Positions 23,825 to 32,582 of a stretch of 64,000 nucleotides of DNA are shown here, in pieces. Position numbers and translations under genes: made by a program. Positions within the stretch are counted from its first letter, which is position 1. Each line of letters begins with the position of its first letter. Origin of the DNA: JAXLYX01 sp046351215 (GTDB lineage: Bacteria > Myxococcota_A > Polyangia > Polyangiales > Houyiibacteriaceae); contig JAXLYX010000016.1 in NCBI GenBank assembly GCA_046351215.1, positions 111,844 to 175,843 of the forward strand, given 5' to 3'. A model generated the notes under the pieces. The model was given only the letters and a program-made list of their open reading frames with translations. It was not told the origin of the DNA and did no database searches.

Positions 23825-26711
23825 GTCGGAACCGACCTCGCCCCGTTCTGGGGATTGAGACTTGACGAGGAAGTCTCAGGATCCGAGCAGATTCGTTGTG
23901 GTCGGAACCGACCTCGCCCCGTTCTGGGGATTGAGACGCGTCGTTGTTGTTCTTGTTGCGCTGCTGGGTGGTCTGGTCGGAACCGACCTCGCCCCGTTCT
24001 GGGGATTGAGACGCGCACGAGCGTTCGGTATTCAGCGATGCGCGCGGTCGGAACCGACCTCGCCCCGTTCTGGGGATTGAGACAAACCCTCGATTTCTGC
24101 TTGATAGATAAGTCGAGCGTGTCGGAACCGACCTCGCCCCGTTCTGGGGATTGAGACGTGACGAGGTTCGGATAGTCGACGTAGATCCAGACGGTCGGAA
24201 CCGACCTCGCCCCGTTCTGGGGATTGAGACTTGCTCGCGTGCTTTGCCAACGTCTCGCATTTTAGTCGGAACCGACCTCGCCCCGTTCTGGGGATTGAGA
24301 CCTTGCTCGCGGAGAGCATGCGCTTTCGCGCGTCGCTGGTCGGAACCGACCTCGCCCCGTTCTGGGGATTGAGACCGTCGACGACACCGTGTCCCTGCTG
24401 CCCGTAGTGTCGGAACCGACCTCGCCCCGTTCTGGGGATTGAGACCGCAAAGCGGCCGGATCCGTTCCATTGCCTTTACGTCGGAACCGACCTCGCCCCG
24501 TTCTGGGGATTGAGACCTGGCCAGCCTGGCCAATTCCGTGCTTCCAGTAAGGTCGGAACCGACCTCTCCCCGTTCTGGGGATTGAGACTAGGTGCCGGGG
24601 GCGTAGCGCTTCGTGCGCGTGACGCGTCGGAACCGACCTCGCCCCGTTCTGGGGATTGAGACTTGGCACGGTCCGCCTTGATCTTGGCGCGAAGTGCGTC
24701 GGAACCGACCTCGCCCCGTTCTGGGGATTGAGACCGCCAGAGCCTCGCGCGCCGCAGTCTCCCTGTCGGTCGGAACCGACCTCGCCCCGTTCTGGGGATT
24801 GAGACCAGTAGCCAAACTCCCAAAAGAGATTGGCAGAGTCGGTCGGAACCGACCTCGCCCCGTTCTGGGGATTGAGACCTATCCCCAAAACCAGGGACCT
24901 ACCTTGGCAGTGTGGTCGGAACCGACCTCGCCCCGTTCTGGGGATTGAGACCAGTTCCGCGCAGGCCTGGACGGCCGCGAAGAAGTCGTCGGAACCGACC
25001 TCGCCCCGTTCTGGGGATTGAGACCCATCGCGAGAACCATCGCAACCATCATCGAATTCGGTCGGAACCGACCTCGCCCCGTTCTGGGGATTGAGACCTT
25101 AGCCTTGGCACTGGTTGCCGTCGACGAAGATGTCTGTCGGAACCGACCTCGCCCCGTTCTGGGGATTGAGACGCCATCGCGATTTCCGTGCCCTGCCTCA
25201 TGTAGCGTCGTCGGAACCGACCTCGCCCCGTTCTGGGGATTGAGACACGCCTCGAAGTACGGCCGCTCGAGTGGCTCGAGCTGTCGGAACCGACCTCGCC
25301 CCGTTCTGGGGATTGAGACTCAGCGCCTGGATGACGCTGTCCATCGCATCGGTCGTCGGAACCGACCTCGCCCCGTTCTGGGGATTGAGACCCGCGTGCA
25401 TGGCCTCTTGGGCCATGATGAGGGCGTCGTCGGAACCGACCTCGCCCCGTTCTGGGGATTGAGACTCCGAATGCTTCCGATGGTTTGGAGTGTCAGTGTC
25501 CGTCGGAACCGACCTCGCCCCGTTCTGGGGATTGAGACTCCGTGCGGACCGGCTTCTTCGCCGGGGCCTTGTCGGAACCGACCTCGCCCCGTTCTGGGGA
25601 TTGAGACTCGTCGACGAGGCGCCGCGGAAGGAATCCCTCCACGGTCGGAACCGACCTCGCCCCGTTCTGGGGATTGAGACTCCCGCCTTCGGAATGAGCT
25701 CCGCGTCCTGGAAGCGCGTCGGAACCGACCTCGCCCCGTTCTGGGGATTGAGACTCCTCGCTCGGCGCCTTCACGGCGTGCGTATCGCGGTCGGAACCGA
25801 CCTCGCCCCGTTCTGGGGATTGAGACCGCCGCCTTGAAGCGGCAGAGGAGACGGTCCCCGAGGTCGGAACCGACCTCGCCCCGTTCTGGGGATTGAGACC
25901 ATCCGCTCGGCGATGGCGTTGGTCACGGCACGATGTGTCGGAACCGACCTCGCCCCGTTCTGGGGATTGAGACCATCCGCTCGGCGATGGCGTTGGTCAC
26001 GGCACGATGTGTCGGAACCGACCTCGCCCCGTTCTGGGGATTGAGACCCGCTTGCCGCGCTTGCGTATCGGCGTCGTGGGGCGGTCGGAACCGACCTCGC
26101 CCCGTTCTGGGGATTGAGATCTCTTCTGGAACTCCTCCGAGGTGCCCTCGAAGTAGAGTCGGAACCGACCTCGCCCCGTTCTGGGGATTGAGACGACCGT
26201 GCTGACGGTCTCGGACAGCTCGATCCGCCACGTCGGAACCGACCTCGCCCCGTTCTGGGGATTGAGACATCTCCGAAAGCGGAACCGACTCTAGCGCGAT
26301 GTTAAGTCGGAACCGACCTCGCCCCGTTCTGGGGATTGAGACTCGAAGCCGAGGAGCTTCGCGGCGAGGCAGGCCCTCGCGTCGGAACCGACCTCGCCCC
26401 GTTCTGGGGATTGAGATGCGGCGCCGACGGCGATCCCCGCGATCGCCCAGGGCGAGTCGGAACCGACCTCGCCCCGTTCTGGGGATTGAGACATGTTGAT
26501 GATGTTGCCGCACCAGTCGAAGAGCACCGGTCGGAACCGAGCTCGCCCCGTTCTGGGGATTGAGACGCGGTAACCGTTGCGGGGGAAAGGATTTCGACGA
26601 TGGGTCGGAACCGACCTCGCCCCGTTCTGGGGATTGAGACGTGAACGCCGGCTTCAGTATGATCGCCGCCCAAGCCAGCGATCCCTCCGCCCCCGACCTG
26701 GGGATTGAGAC
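23825..26711 (+). CRISPR. CRISPR array: 39 intact 37-bp repeats plus one degenerate terminal repeat
   Basis: The repeat starts GTCGGAACCGAC (5-bp stem, AA loop), has CCCCGTTCTGGGG (4-bp stem, 5-base loop) in the middle, and ends ATTGAGAC, the type III crRNA 5' handle, so the array is transcribed on the plus strand. I count 39 repeats starting at 23825, 23901, 23976, 24047, 24121 and so on to 26604, plus a degenerate copy at 26675-26711 that keeps mainly the CTGGGGATTGAGAC end. Spacers are 32-39 bases. Repeat variants: one changed base at 24552, at 26530, and in the last base at 26084 and 26381 (GAGAT). The spacers at 25900-25936 and 25974-26010 are identical. Confidence 0.97.
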
Positions 26712-26902
26712 GCAGCCGCGTAGGTGTTCGCGTTGACCTGGTACGCCCCCGACCCGTGTCCCGGCTCCCCCTTCGGCCCGACGCACGCCGACGCGGCACC
26801 CCGCGGACACGCATCGCCGGCTCGATGCCCATGCCATCCAGTCCGGACCTCTTTCTTTCGCCCCGCCTGCGAACGCTCCGTTCGCGCTCCGCACCCCATG
26901 AC

Positions 26903-26931
26903 GTCAGATGAGGCGCGGCTCCGACGTCGTG
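26903..26931 (+). promoter_or_regulatory. ECF-type promoter motif 3 (GTCAGAT-N16-GTCGTG)
   Basis: GTCAGAT (26903-26909), 16 bases, GTCGTG (26926-26931) with an ECF-like CGTC. Here the gene start is 47 bases further on and, unlike the leaderless cases, a GAGGAG ribosome site is present before it. The 26712-26902 stretch before it holds nothing recognisable. Confidence 0.55.
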
Positions 26932-26977
26932 TCTCGAGAGGAGTCCGGCGGCCCCATGCCCCGGCGAGGAGCTTCCC

Positions 26978-27454
26978 ATGGTCGACGAGCAATCTCTCCG
27001 GCGCGCCGAGTCCATCGTCGCGAAGTACACGCTGATCGCCGCCGCGACCGGCGCCTTCCCCGTACCCGCCGCGAGCAGTGCGATCGTGGCGGAGACCGCG
27101 GCGATGTTCGGCCACCTCTCGAGCGTGCTCGGAGCGCCCGTGACCTGGACGAGCGTGTTCGAATCCCTCGGCTTCGCGGCCGCGCTGAACCTGCTCGGCC
27201 GCCAGGTCTTCGTCGAGGTCGCGAAGCTCCTCGGGTGGGGCGCCGGGGGACCGCTCGCAGCTGGGGCAGTCTCGGGGGTCGGAGCCACCACGGCGGGGAT
27301 CCAGACGTATGTCCTCGGGCTGTTGGCGATCGAGATCGGCAAGAACGACGGGCGTGCGATCACCGGTGAGGCGAGCCGACGCCTCGTCGAGTACGGACGG
27401 GCCCACTACGAGGCGTTCCTCGAGCGGGCCCGTCTCCAGGGCATCGAGCGATGA
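26978..27454 (+). CDS. DUF697-like small membrane-associated protein B
   Basis: This 158-aa paralogue of the 13132-13626 protein shares VAKYTLIAAATGAFPVPAAS near the N-terminus, AALNLLGRQVFVE in the middle and GVGATTAGIQTYVLGLLAIE near residue 100. Two hydrophobic stretches suggest membrane association. The ATG at 26978 has GAGGAG about ten bases upstream. It lies between the end of the array and cas10, 112 bases before cas10, and could be co-transcribed with the effector operon from the ECF-type promoter at 26903. Its placement inside the CRISPR locus and the shared promoter with its distant paralogue argue that it is part of the system. The role is unknown. Confidence 0.6.
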   Translation: MVDEQSLRRAESIVAKYTLIAAATGAFPVPAASSAIVAETAAMFGHLSSVLGAPVTWTSVFESLGFAAALNLLGRQVFVEVAKLLGWGAGGPLAAGAVSGVGATTAGIQTYVLGLLAIEIGKNDGRAITGEASRRLVEYGRAHYEAFLERARLQGIER

Positions 27455-27530
27455 TCTCCCGATCTACGCCGAACGCCGCAGTACATCGTCGCAGCCACTT
27501 CCCGCTTGCCACCTACACCCCGCCGCTTCG

Positions 27531-27536
27531 TACCAT
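27531..27536 (+). promoter_or_regulatory. -10 box (TACCAT) of the type III effector operon
   Basis: TACCAT is 30 bases before the GTG of cas10, with GGGGAGGGA as ribosome site between them. This would give a vegetative promoter for cas10 independent of the ECF-type promoter at 26903. Confidence 0.4.
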
Positions 27537-27566
27537 CGCCGCGTTCGGTGGGGAGGGACTCGGATC

Positions 27567-29210
27567 GTGAGCCAGGAATTCCTCTGTTACGACGTGAAGG
27601 GCATCCAGTCGTACGTGTTCGCCGTGCCGCGGCTTCGATACATCGTCGGCGGGAGCGCGCTGCTCGACGACTTCGACCGTCGGGTCGTACCCGAGATCGC
27701 ACCTGCCGCCCACGTGTACTCCGCAGGCGGCAAGGGCGCGTTCGTCGTCGGCTCCGCCGACGAGGCCCGGCGCATCCGCGAACGGCTCGTCCGCGAGGCC
27801 CACGCTCGCGGCTTCGACATCGCGTTCGGCCTCGCCTCGGAGTTCTCGACCGCCGCCAACGAGGCGCGCGACCTCGTTCCGTTCGTCCCCGCCTCGCTCG
27901 ACGGCGAGCCCTGCGCAGCGAGCGGTCTCTATCCCGTCCCTCCGGGCGAGGGGCAGGGCTTCCGCGAGGATGCTCGCGGTGTGCATCCCGTGGTGTGGAA
28001 GCGCATCCGAGCCCACGGCGAACGGACGGCCGACTCGCTGACGGACCGGCTCGTCCGCGGCACGCCCGACGCGACCGCGGAGGGACTCTCGGTCACGCTC
28101 CCCGACGCGCTGCGCGGGAGGTCGGCACGCTTCTTCTCGACCGTCACGCCCGGCGAGGAGGGTGACGACGACGACGAGGGCCGCGCGGGCGCCCGTTCCA
28201 TCGGCGCTCGCAATCGCTGGGCGATCGTGGCCATGGACGGGAACGACATGGGCGCGCAGTACCGCGCGTTCTTCGCCGAGCCCCGCGCCCCGCACGATCA
28301 GGTACGCTGGCTCCGGGCGCTCGCGGGCGCCGTCGACCGCTGCACGACCGGCGCGTGCGTCGCCGGCATCGAAGCGGTCCTCGGGCGATGGGCACGCGAC
28401 CTGTCGTCCCAGGAGCTCGAGCGCACGACCACGCGCACCGGATCCGTCGTGCTCCCGATCCGTCCGCTCGTGGTCGGCGGCGACGATCTGATCGTCCTCG
28501 TCCACGCCGACCACGCCATGGCCTTCGTGAAGGCCGCGGCAGCACGGTTCGAGGTGCTCGCCGAGCGGTCGGATCGCGAGGCGGGAGGTCTGTTCGTCGG
28601 TACCGGAGGACGCATCACGCTCAGCGCCGGCGTTCTCTACGCACCCGTCTCCCTCCCGCTCTCGACGGCGATCCCCTACGCCGAATCGCTGCTCGCGAGC
28701 GCGAAGAAGGGAGGCCGTGCGCGTCGCGAGGCCTCCGGCCCGACGAAGCCGATCCCGGCACCGGCCTGCGTCGACTGGGAATCGGTGACCGAAGGCCTCC
28801 TCGACACGCCTGCCGCGCGACGTCAGCGGGAGCTCCGCTTCCGGGACGCGGATCTCGGCGAGGTCGTCGAGCTCACCGAGCGCCCCTTCGCGATCGCGGA
28901 CCTCGGAGGGCTCGAGGAGCTCGCCGACGAGCTCTCGCGGCTGCCGAGGAGCCTCCAGCAATCCGTGCGCGAAGGACTCTCGATGCCCTACCACGAGCGT
29001 TGCGCCTTCGTCGCGCGGCTCGGCAAGCGGGGTGCCGTGAAGGCCCTCGTCGAGCGGCTCGACGAGCCCGCCGAGCCACTCGCCGAGCGGCGTCGCCGCG
29101 GGTCCCGCTGGAGACGCGCGGCGAACGGCTTGCGCACCACGGACCTCCTCGATGCCCTCCTCCTCGTGCAGGAGAGCCGTCGCATGGAGAAGGAGACGGC
29201 CGATGCCTGA
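27567..29210 (+). CDS. cas10: Cas10, large subunit of a type III effector (no HD domain)
   Basis: This 547-aa protein starts directly with the first palm-like region (CYDVKGIQSYVFAVPRLRYIVGGSALL), so it lacks the N-terminal HD DNase domain and is short for Cas10. The second palm domain is intact: D224-GND-MG gives the first metal site and VVGGDDLIVL has the GGDD motif at 304-307. It should therefore still make cyclic oligoadenylates when the complex binds target RNA, but not cut DNA through HD. The cyclase product would feed Csx1 (38160-39629). The GTG at 27567 is chosen for its GGGGAGGGA ribosome site and because the conserved fold begins at once. It overlaps the next gene by 8 bases. Confidence 0.9.
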   Translation: MSQEFLCYDVKGIQSYVFAVPRLRYIVGGSALLDDFDRRVVPEIAPAAHVYSAGGKGAFVVGSADEARRIRERLVREAHARGFDIAFGLASEFSTAANEARDLVPFVPASLDGEPCAASGLYPVPPGEGQGFREDARGVHPVVWKRIRAHGERTADSLTDRLVRGTPDATAEGLSVTLPDALRGRSARFFSTVTPGEEGDDDDEGRAGARSIGARNRWAIVAMDGNDMGAQYRAFFAEPRAPHDQVRWLRALAGAVDRCTTGACVAGIEAVLGRWARDLSSQELERTTTRTGSVVLPIRPLVVGGDDLIVLVHADHAMAFVKAAAARFEVLAERSDREAGGLFVGTGGRITLSAGVLYAPVSLPLSTAIPYAESLLASAKKGGRARREASGPTKPIPAPACVDWESVTEGLLDTPAARRQRELRFRDADLGEVVELTERPFAIADLGGLEELADELSRLPRSLQQSVREGLSMPYHERCAFVARLGKRGAVKALVERLDEPAEPLAERRRRGSRWRRAANGLRTTDLLDALLLVQESRRMEKETADA

Positions 29211-31194
29211 GATCCGCTACGAGCTCGAGCTCGTCAGCGACGCCGAGCCGGGCACCGGTCTCGGGACGGAGCTGGTCGACGACCTCCTCCCCCGCGACGA
29301 GCGCGGTCGGCCGACCCTGCGGGCTTCGCATCTCAAGGGCCTGGTCCGGGATCTCCTCGAGGAGGTGGTCGACGTGCGCGAATGGGATCGCGCGCGCCTG
29401 GTCGAGGCGATCCTCGGCCGTCCCGGCGAGGAGGGCGACGACGGAGTGGCCGCGGGTGCATCGTTCACCGACGCGAAGCTCGTCGGCCACGGAGAGCGGG
29501 CCTCGCGGACGATCACGCGCACCGCGCTCGCCGACACGGGGGTCGCGCACGACGGAACGCTGCGTACCTCCGAGGCGCTCGCCGCGGGGTCGAAGCTCCG
29601 CGGCAGCGTCCACCTGAGCTCGTCCGATCCCGCGGCCGAGCTCGCGATCCGACTCGCGCTCGCATCGCTCGCCGCGGTGGGAGGCGGACGGAACCGCGGC
29701 TCCGGCGCCTGCCTCGTGCGGATCGACGGCGAGACGCGCTCTCCGGGTGCTCTCCTGCGCGAGCTCGCGAGGGCCGTCGCGCGGCCCGCTCCGTCGACTG
29801 CATCGGCGTCCGGCGGTCCGCGTGCCGTCGTCGAGGGGCGGACCGTGTGGCTCCGACTCGAGCTGGAGGCGGAAGGGCCGGTGCTCTGCCCCGAGCAGCC
29901 GATCGGTTCGAGCAACGCCTTGCGTTCGGGACTCGCGATCCCCGCGAGCGCCGTCCAGGGCATCCTCCTGACGCGGCTCTCGACGATCGACGACGCGCTC
30001 GCGAGTGCCCTCTTCGCCCATCCGGCGTTCCGTTGCTGGCCGTTGCATCCGATGCCCGACGGCTGCGAGGGAATCCCCGTCCGGACGAGCCGCACCCACC
30101 GCATGACCAAGCTTCCCGACGAGCGCGGGGTCCATCGCTTCGAGGACGAGCTCGTCGCCCCGTACGACTGGCGCACCGTCCCGGCCGGAGCGCCGCTGAA
30201 GTCGGCAGACGGGATCCTGGCGCGCGCCACCGACGGTGGAGTGGTGCTCTACCGGGGGGCGGACATGCCGCGCGTGATCTCCGCGCATGCCGTCCACGCC
30301 CATCCCTCGGGCTCGGGCGAACGGGGCCTCTTCACCGCCGAGTGCCTGGCACCGATGCGCTTCGCTGGTGTGGTCGCCATTCCCTTGGGCATCGTCGAGA
30401 CGTTGGTCCGGGGCTTCGAATCCGAGCCGTGGGTCGCGGTCGGGAAGTCCCGGAGCGTTCGCGGTTCGGGTCGCCTACGGCTCGCACCGATCGAGGGCTC
30501 GGAGGTCCTCCGCGCGCACGACGGAGGCGGTGTGCGGATCCTCGTCGTCCAGTCGCCGATCGCTCTTCCGGACACGCGCGCGACCGATCTCGACGTCCAG
30601 GTGCGCGAGCTCGTCCGCGAGGCCGGGTGGGGCGAGGTGGAGGAGCTCCACCTCGCAGCCGGAATCCGATTCGGATGGAATCGCAAGGGGCTCGGCCGGA
30701 AGAGCGGGGGCTCGAACCGCCTCCGTGCGACGCGCGTGCTCCTCCCGGGCACGGTGATCAAGCTGCGGACTCCGCTCGCCTCGGCCGAGGAATCCCTCGT
30801 GCGCGGGCTCGGCGGTGGACGGGATCAGGGGTTCGGCGCACTTCTTCCCCATCCGGGCCGCGCGTCGCGCCTCCACGTGACCGCGCCGCCCCCCCTCGTC
30901 GAACGCCGCTCGGATGCGCGCACGAAGCTCGGCATCGAGCTCTTCGACCTGGCGAGGTCGGGCGGGCCCTCCGCGAGCCAGATCGCGCGCCTCGCTGCGC
31001 GGGTGCGGTCGGGGACCGCCGAGAAGTGGTTGCAGGAGCAATCGACCCGGAACGAGGCGCAGGCGGCACGTTTCCGGCCGGTCGCGCGGCGGCTCGAGTC
31101 CTTGCTGAAGGGATCCCGCGAGGAGCTCCTGGGCGCCCTGCGCGTCTGGCAGGACTTCGCCATTGCCGACCGCGAAGAGGAGGACCGGCGATGA
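29203..31194 (+). CDS. Csx10/Cas5-like protein fused to an N-terminal RAMP domain
   Basis: This 663-aa protein contains two RAMP units. The first (about 1-185) runs from YELELVSDAEPGTG to the glycine-rich loop GGGRNRGSG at 160-168. The second (about 200-560) starts at VWLRLELEAEGPVL and ends in GLGGGRDQGFG at 535-545, as in Csx10, the Cas5-type subunit that holds the crRNA handle in III-D systems. The last about 100 residues are helical. Csx10 proteins are usually about 400-450 residues, so this looks like a Cas7- or Cas5-type domain fused in front. It is coupled to cas10 (8-base overlap) and to the next gene (ATGA). Confidence 0.75.
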   Translation: MPEIRYELELVSDAEPGTGLGTELVDDLLPRDERGRPTLRASHLKGLVRDLLEEVVDVREWDRARLVEAILGRPGEEGDDGVAAGASFTDAKLVGHGERASRTITRTALADTGVAHDGTLRTSEALAAGSKLRGSVHLSSSDPAAELAIRLALASLAAVGGGRNRGSGACLVRIDGETRSPGALLRELARAVARPAPSTASASGGPRAVVEGRTVWLRLELEAEGPVLCPEQPIGSSNALRSGLAIPASAVQGILLTRLSTIDDALASALFAHPAFRCWPLHPMPDGCEGIPVRTSRTHRMTKLPDERGVHRFEDELVAPYDWRTVPAGAPLKSADGILARATDGGVVLYRGADMPRVISAHAVHAHPSGSGERGLFTAECLAPMRFAGVVAIPLGIVETLVRGFESEPWVAVGKSRSVRGSGRLRLAPIEGSEVLRAHDGGGVRILVVQSPIALPDTRATDLDVQVRELVREAGWGEVEELHLAAGIRFGWNRKGLGRKSGGSNRLRATRVLLPGTVIKLRTPLASAEESLVRGLGGGRDQGFGALLPHPGRASRLHVTAPPPLVERRSDARTKLGIELFDLARSGGPSASQIARLAARVRSGTAEKWLQEQSTRNEAQAARFRPVARRLESLLKGSREELLGALRVWQDFAIADREEEDRR

Positions 31195-32582
31195 TCTCCG
31201 TGCATCGACTGGCGATGGAGCTCCGTTTCCCGGCTGGCGTGGGACTCGGCGAGACCCGCGATCGCAATGCGCTCCGGCTCGCCCGTGATGGGAAGGGCAG
31301 GCTCGTGCTGCGTGGGACGAGCCTCGCGGGCGCGCTCCGACACGCCTATGCCCGTCGGCTGGGCAAGGCGTCGAGCGATCCCGAGGTCGTGCGATTCTTC
31401 GGTGGCGAACGGCCGGCCCAGGGACGCGATGACGGGACGCTCGAGCTCGTTCCGAGCCGCGTCCGCTTTCCCGACGTGCTCCTCCGTGCAGGCGACGAGC
31501 CCGAGGCGAAGCGCACGCACATCGCGCGCGATCGTCATACGGGGGCCGTGCTCGAAGGGGCCTTGTTCGAGGCGGCGGCCACGTCGCCTGGAACGGCCGC
31601 CACGGTGGTGATCTGGGTGCACGATGCGCGCCCCGACGCCGCCGGATTCGTTCGGACGCTGCCGGGGCTCCTGCACGGTCTCACCCTGGGAGGCTCGGCG
31701 GCGCGTGGCATCGGTCGCGTCGAAGTCGAGTCGGCATGGCTGCGCGCGTTCGATCTCGACGAACTGGACGATCACGCGGCGATGCTCGACGAGGCACGTT
31801 CGGCTCGCGAGGGGAAGCCGCTCCGCGGTGGCGAAACCCTCGCCGTGGACGGCTCGACATCCGATCGGCTCGTCGTGCGGGTCGCGTTCCGGGTGCCCAG
31901 AGGACAGGACGTGCTCGTCGCCGACGGAGTCGGCTTCGATTTCGAGGCCGAGCCGCAGCAGGTCACGGACTCTTCCGGGAAGGTCGTCTGGCGTCTTCCC
32001 GGCTCCACGCTCCGTGGCGCGCTGCGTTCCTGGGTCTCGCGGCTCGCGGCGCGCGAGGGCCACGAGGTGATCGACGCCGTCGGGCGGCACCTCGAACGGC
32101 TCGGACGCGGAGAGGCGGTCGACGGCGACGATCTCGCCTACGGCTTCGTCCCGGGGGGACCCGAGCGGGACGCATGGGCCGACGATCCGGAGCGAATCCC
32201 CTGCCCCGTGATGCGCCTCTTCGGGAGCGGGTATGCCAAGGGGCGGCTGCACGTCGCCGATGCGTTCGCTCCGATCCAGGGCAAGCCGCAGGTTCGACGG
32301 CACGTCGCCGTCGATCGGATCACCGGGGGCGCCCAGGAAGGGCTGCTCTTCGACAACACCGTCGTCCCCGTGAAGACGACGTTCGAATCGACCCTCACCG
32401 TCGAGCGGCCGACGGCCGACGAGGCCCGGTGGATCGCCCAGACGCTCCGCGCGATCGATGTCGGGCTGATCCGCATCGGTTCGAGCAAGGCGGCCGGGAG
32501 GCTCGCCGTTGCGAGCGCGGAGGCGACCGGCCCGCACGCCGAGGCGTTCGTCGGGCTGGGCAAGCAGGGGGAGAAGCGATGA
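31191..32582 (+). CDS. Double Cas7 (Csm3-like) backbone subunit
   Basis: This 463-aa protein contains two Csm3-type units. Unit 1 has GLGETRDRNALRLARDG with a possible cleavage Asp (D24), LRGTSLAGALR, and IARDRHTGAVLEGALFEA (111 onward). Unit 2 has GVGFDFEAE (D250 candidate), LPGSTLRGALRSW, and AVDRITGGAQEGLLFDN. Csm3/Cas7 subunits form the crRNA backbone and cut target RNA every six bases with a loop Asp. Two units in one chain is a fusion, as seen in III-D and III-E type effectors. It overlaps both neighbouring genes by 4 bases, so the stoichiometry is probably fixed by coupling. Confidence 0.85.
   Translation: MISVHRLAMELRFPAGVGLGETRDRNALRLARDGKGRLVLRGTSLAGALRHAYARRLGKASSDPEVVRFFGGERPAQGRDDGTLELVPSRVRFPDVLLRAGDEPEAKRTHIARDRHTGAVLEGALFEAAATSPGTAATVVIWVHDARPDAAGFVRTLPGLLHGLTLGGSAARGIGRVEVESAWLRAFDLDELDDHAAMLDEARSAREGKPLRGGETLAVDGSTSDRLVVRVAFRVPRGQDVLVADGVGFDFEAEPQQVTDSSGKVVWRLPGSTLRGALRSWVSRLAAREGHEVIDAVGRHLERLGRGEAVDGDDLAYGFVPGGPERDAWADDPERIPCPVMRLFGSGYAKGRLHVADAFAPIQGKPQVRRHVAVDRITGGAQEGLLFDNTVVPVKTTFESTLTVERPTADEARWIAQTLRAIDVGLIRIGSSKAAGRLAVASAEATGPHAEAFVGLGKQGEKR

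Noticed and set aside
26280..26289. Spacer containing a 10-base match to the repeat (CGGAACCGAC)
   Set aside because: The match is short and the spacer length and flanking repeats are normal, so a chance match is more likely than a recombined repeat.
23825..26711. Open frames on both strands across the array
   Set aside because: They are translations of the repeats, which keep frames open by chance; no start site or codon pattern supports genes there.
27567..27800. HD nuclease domain at the Cas10 N-terminus
   Set aside because: The conserved palm region begins within the first residues and no HD motif is present upstream in frame.
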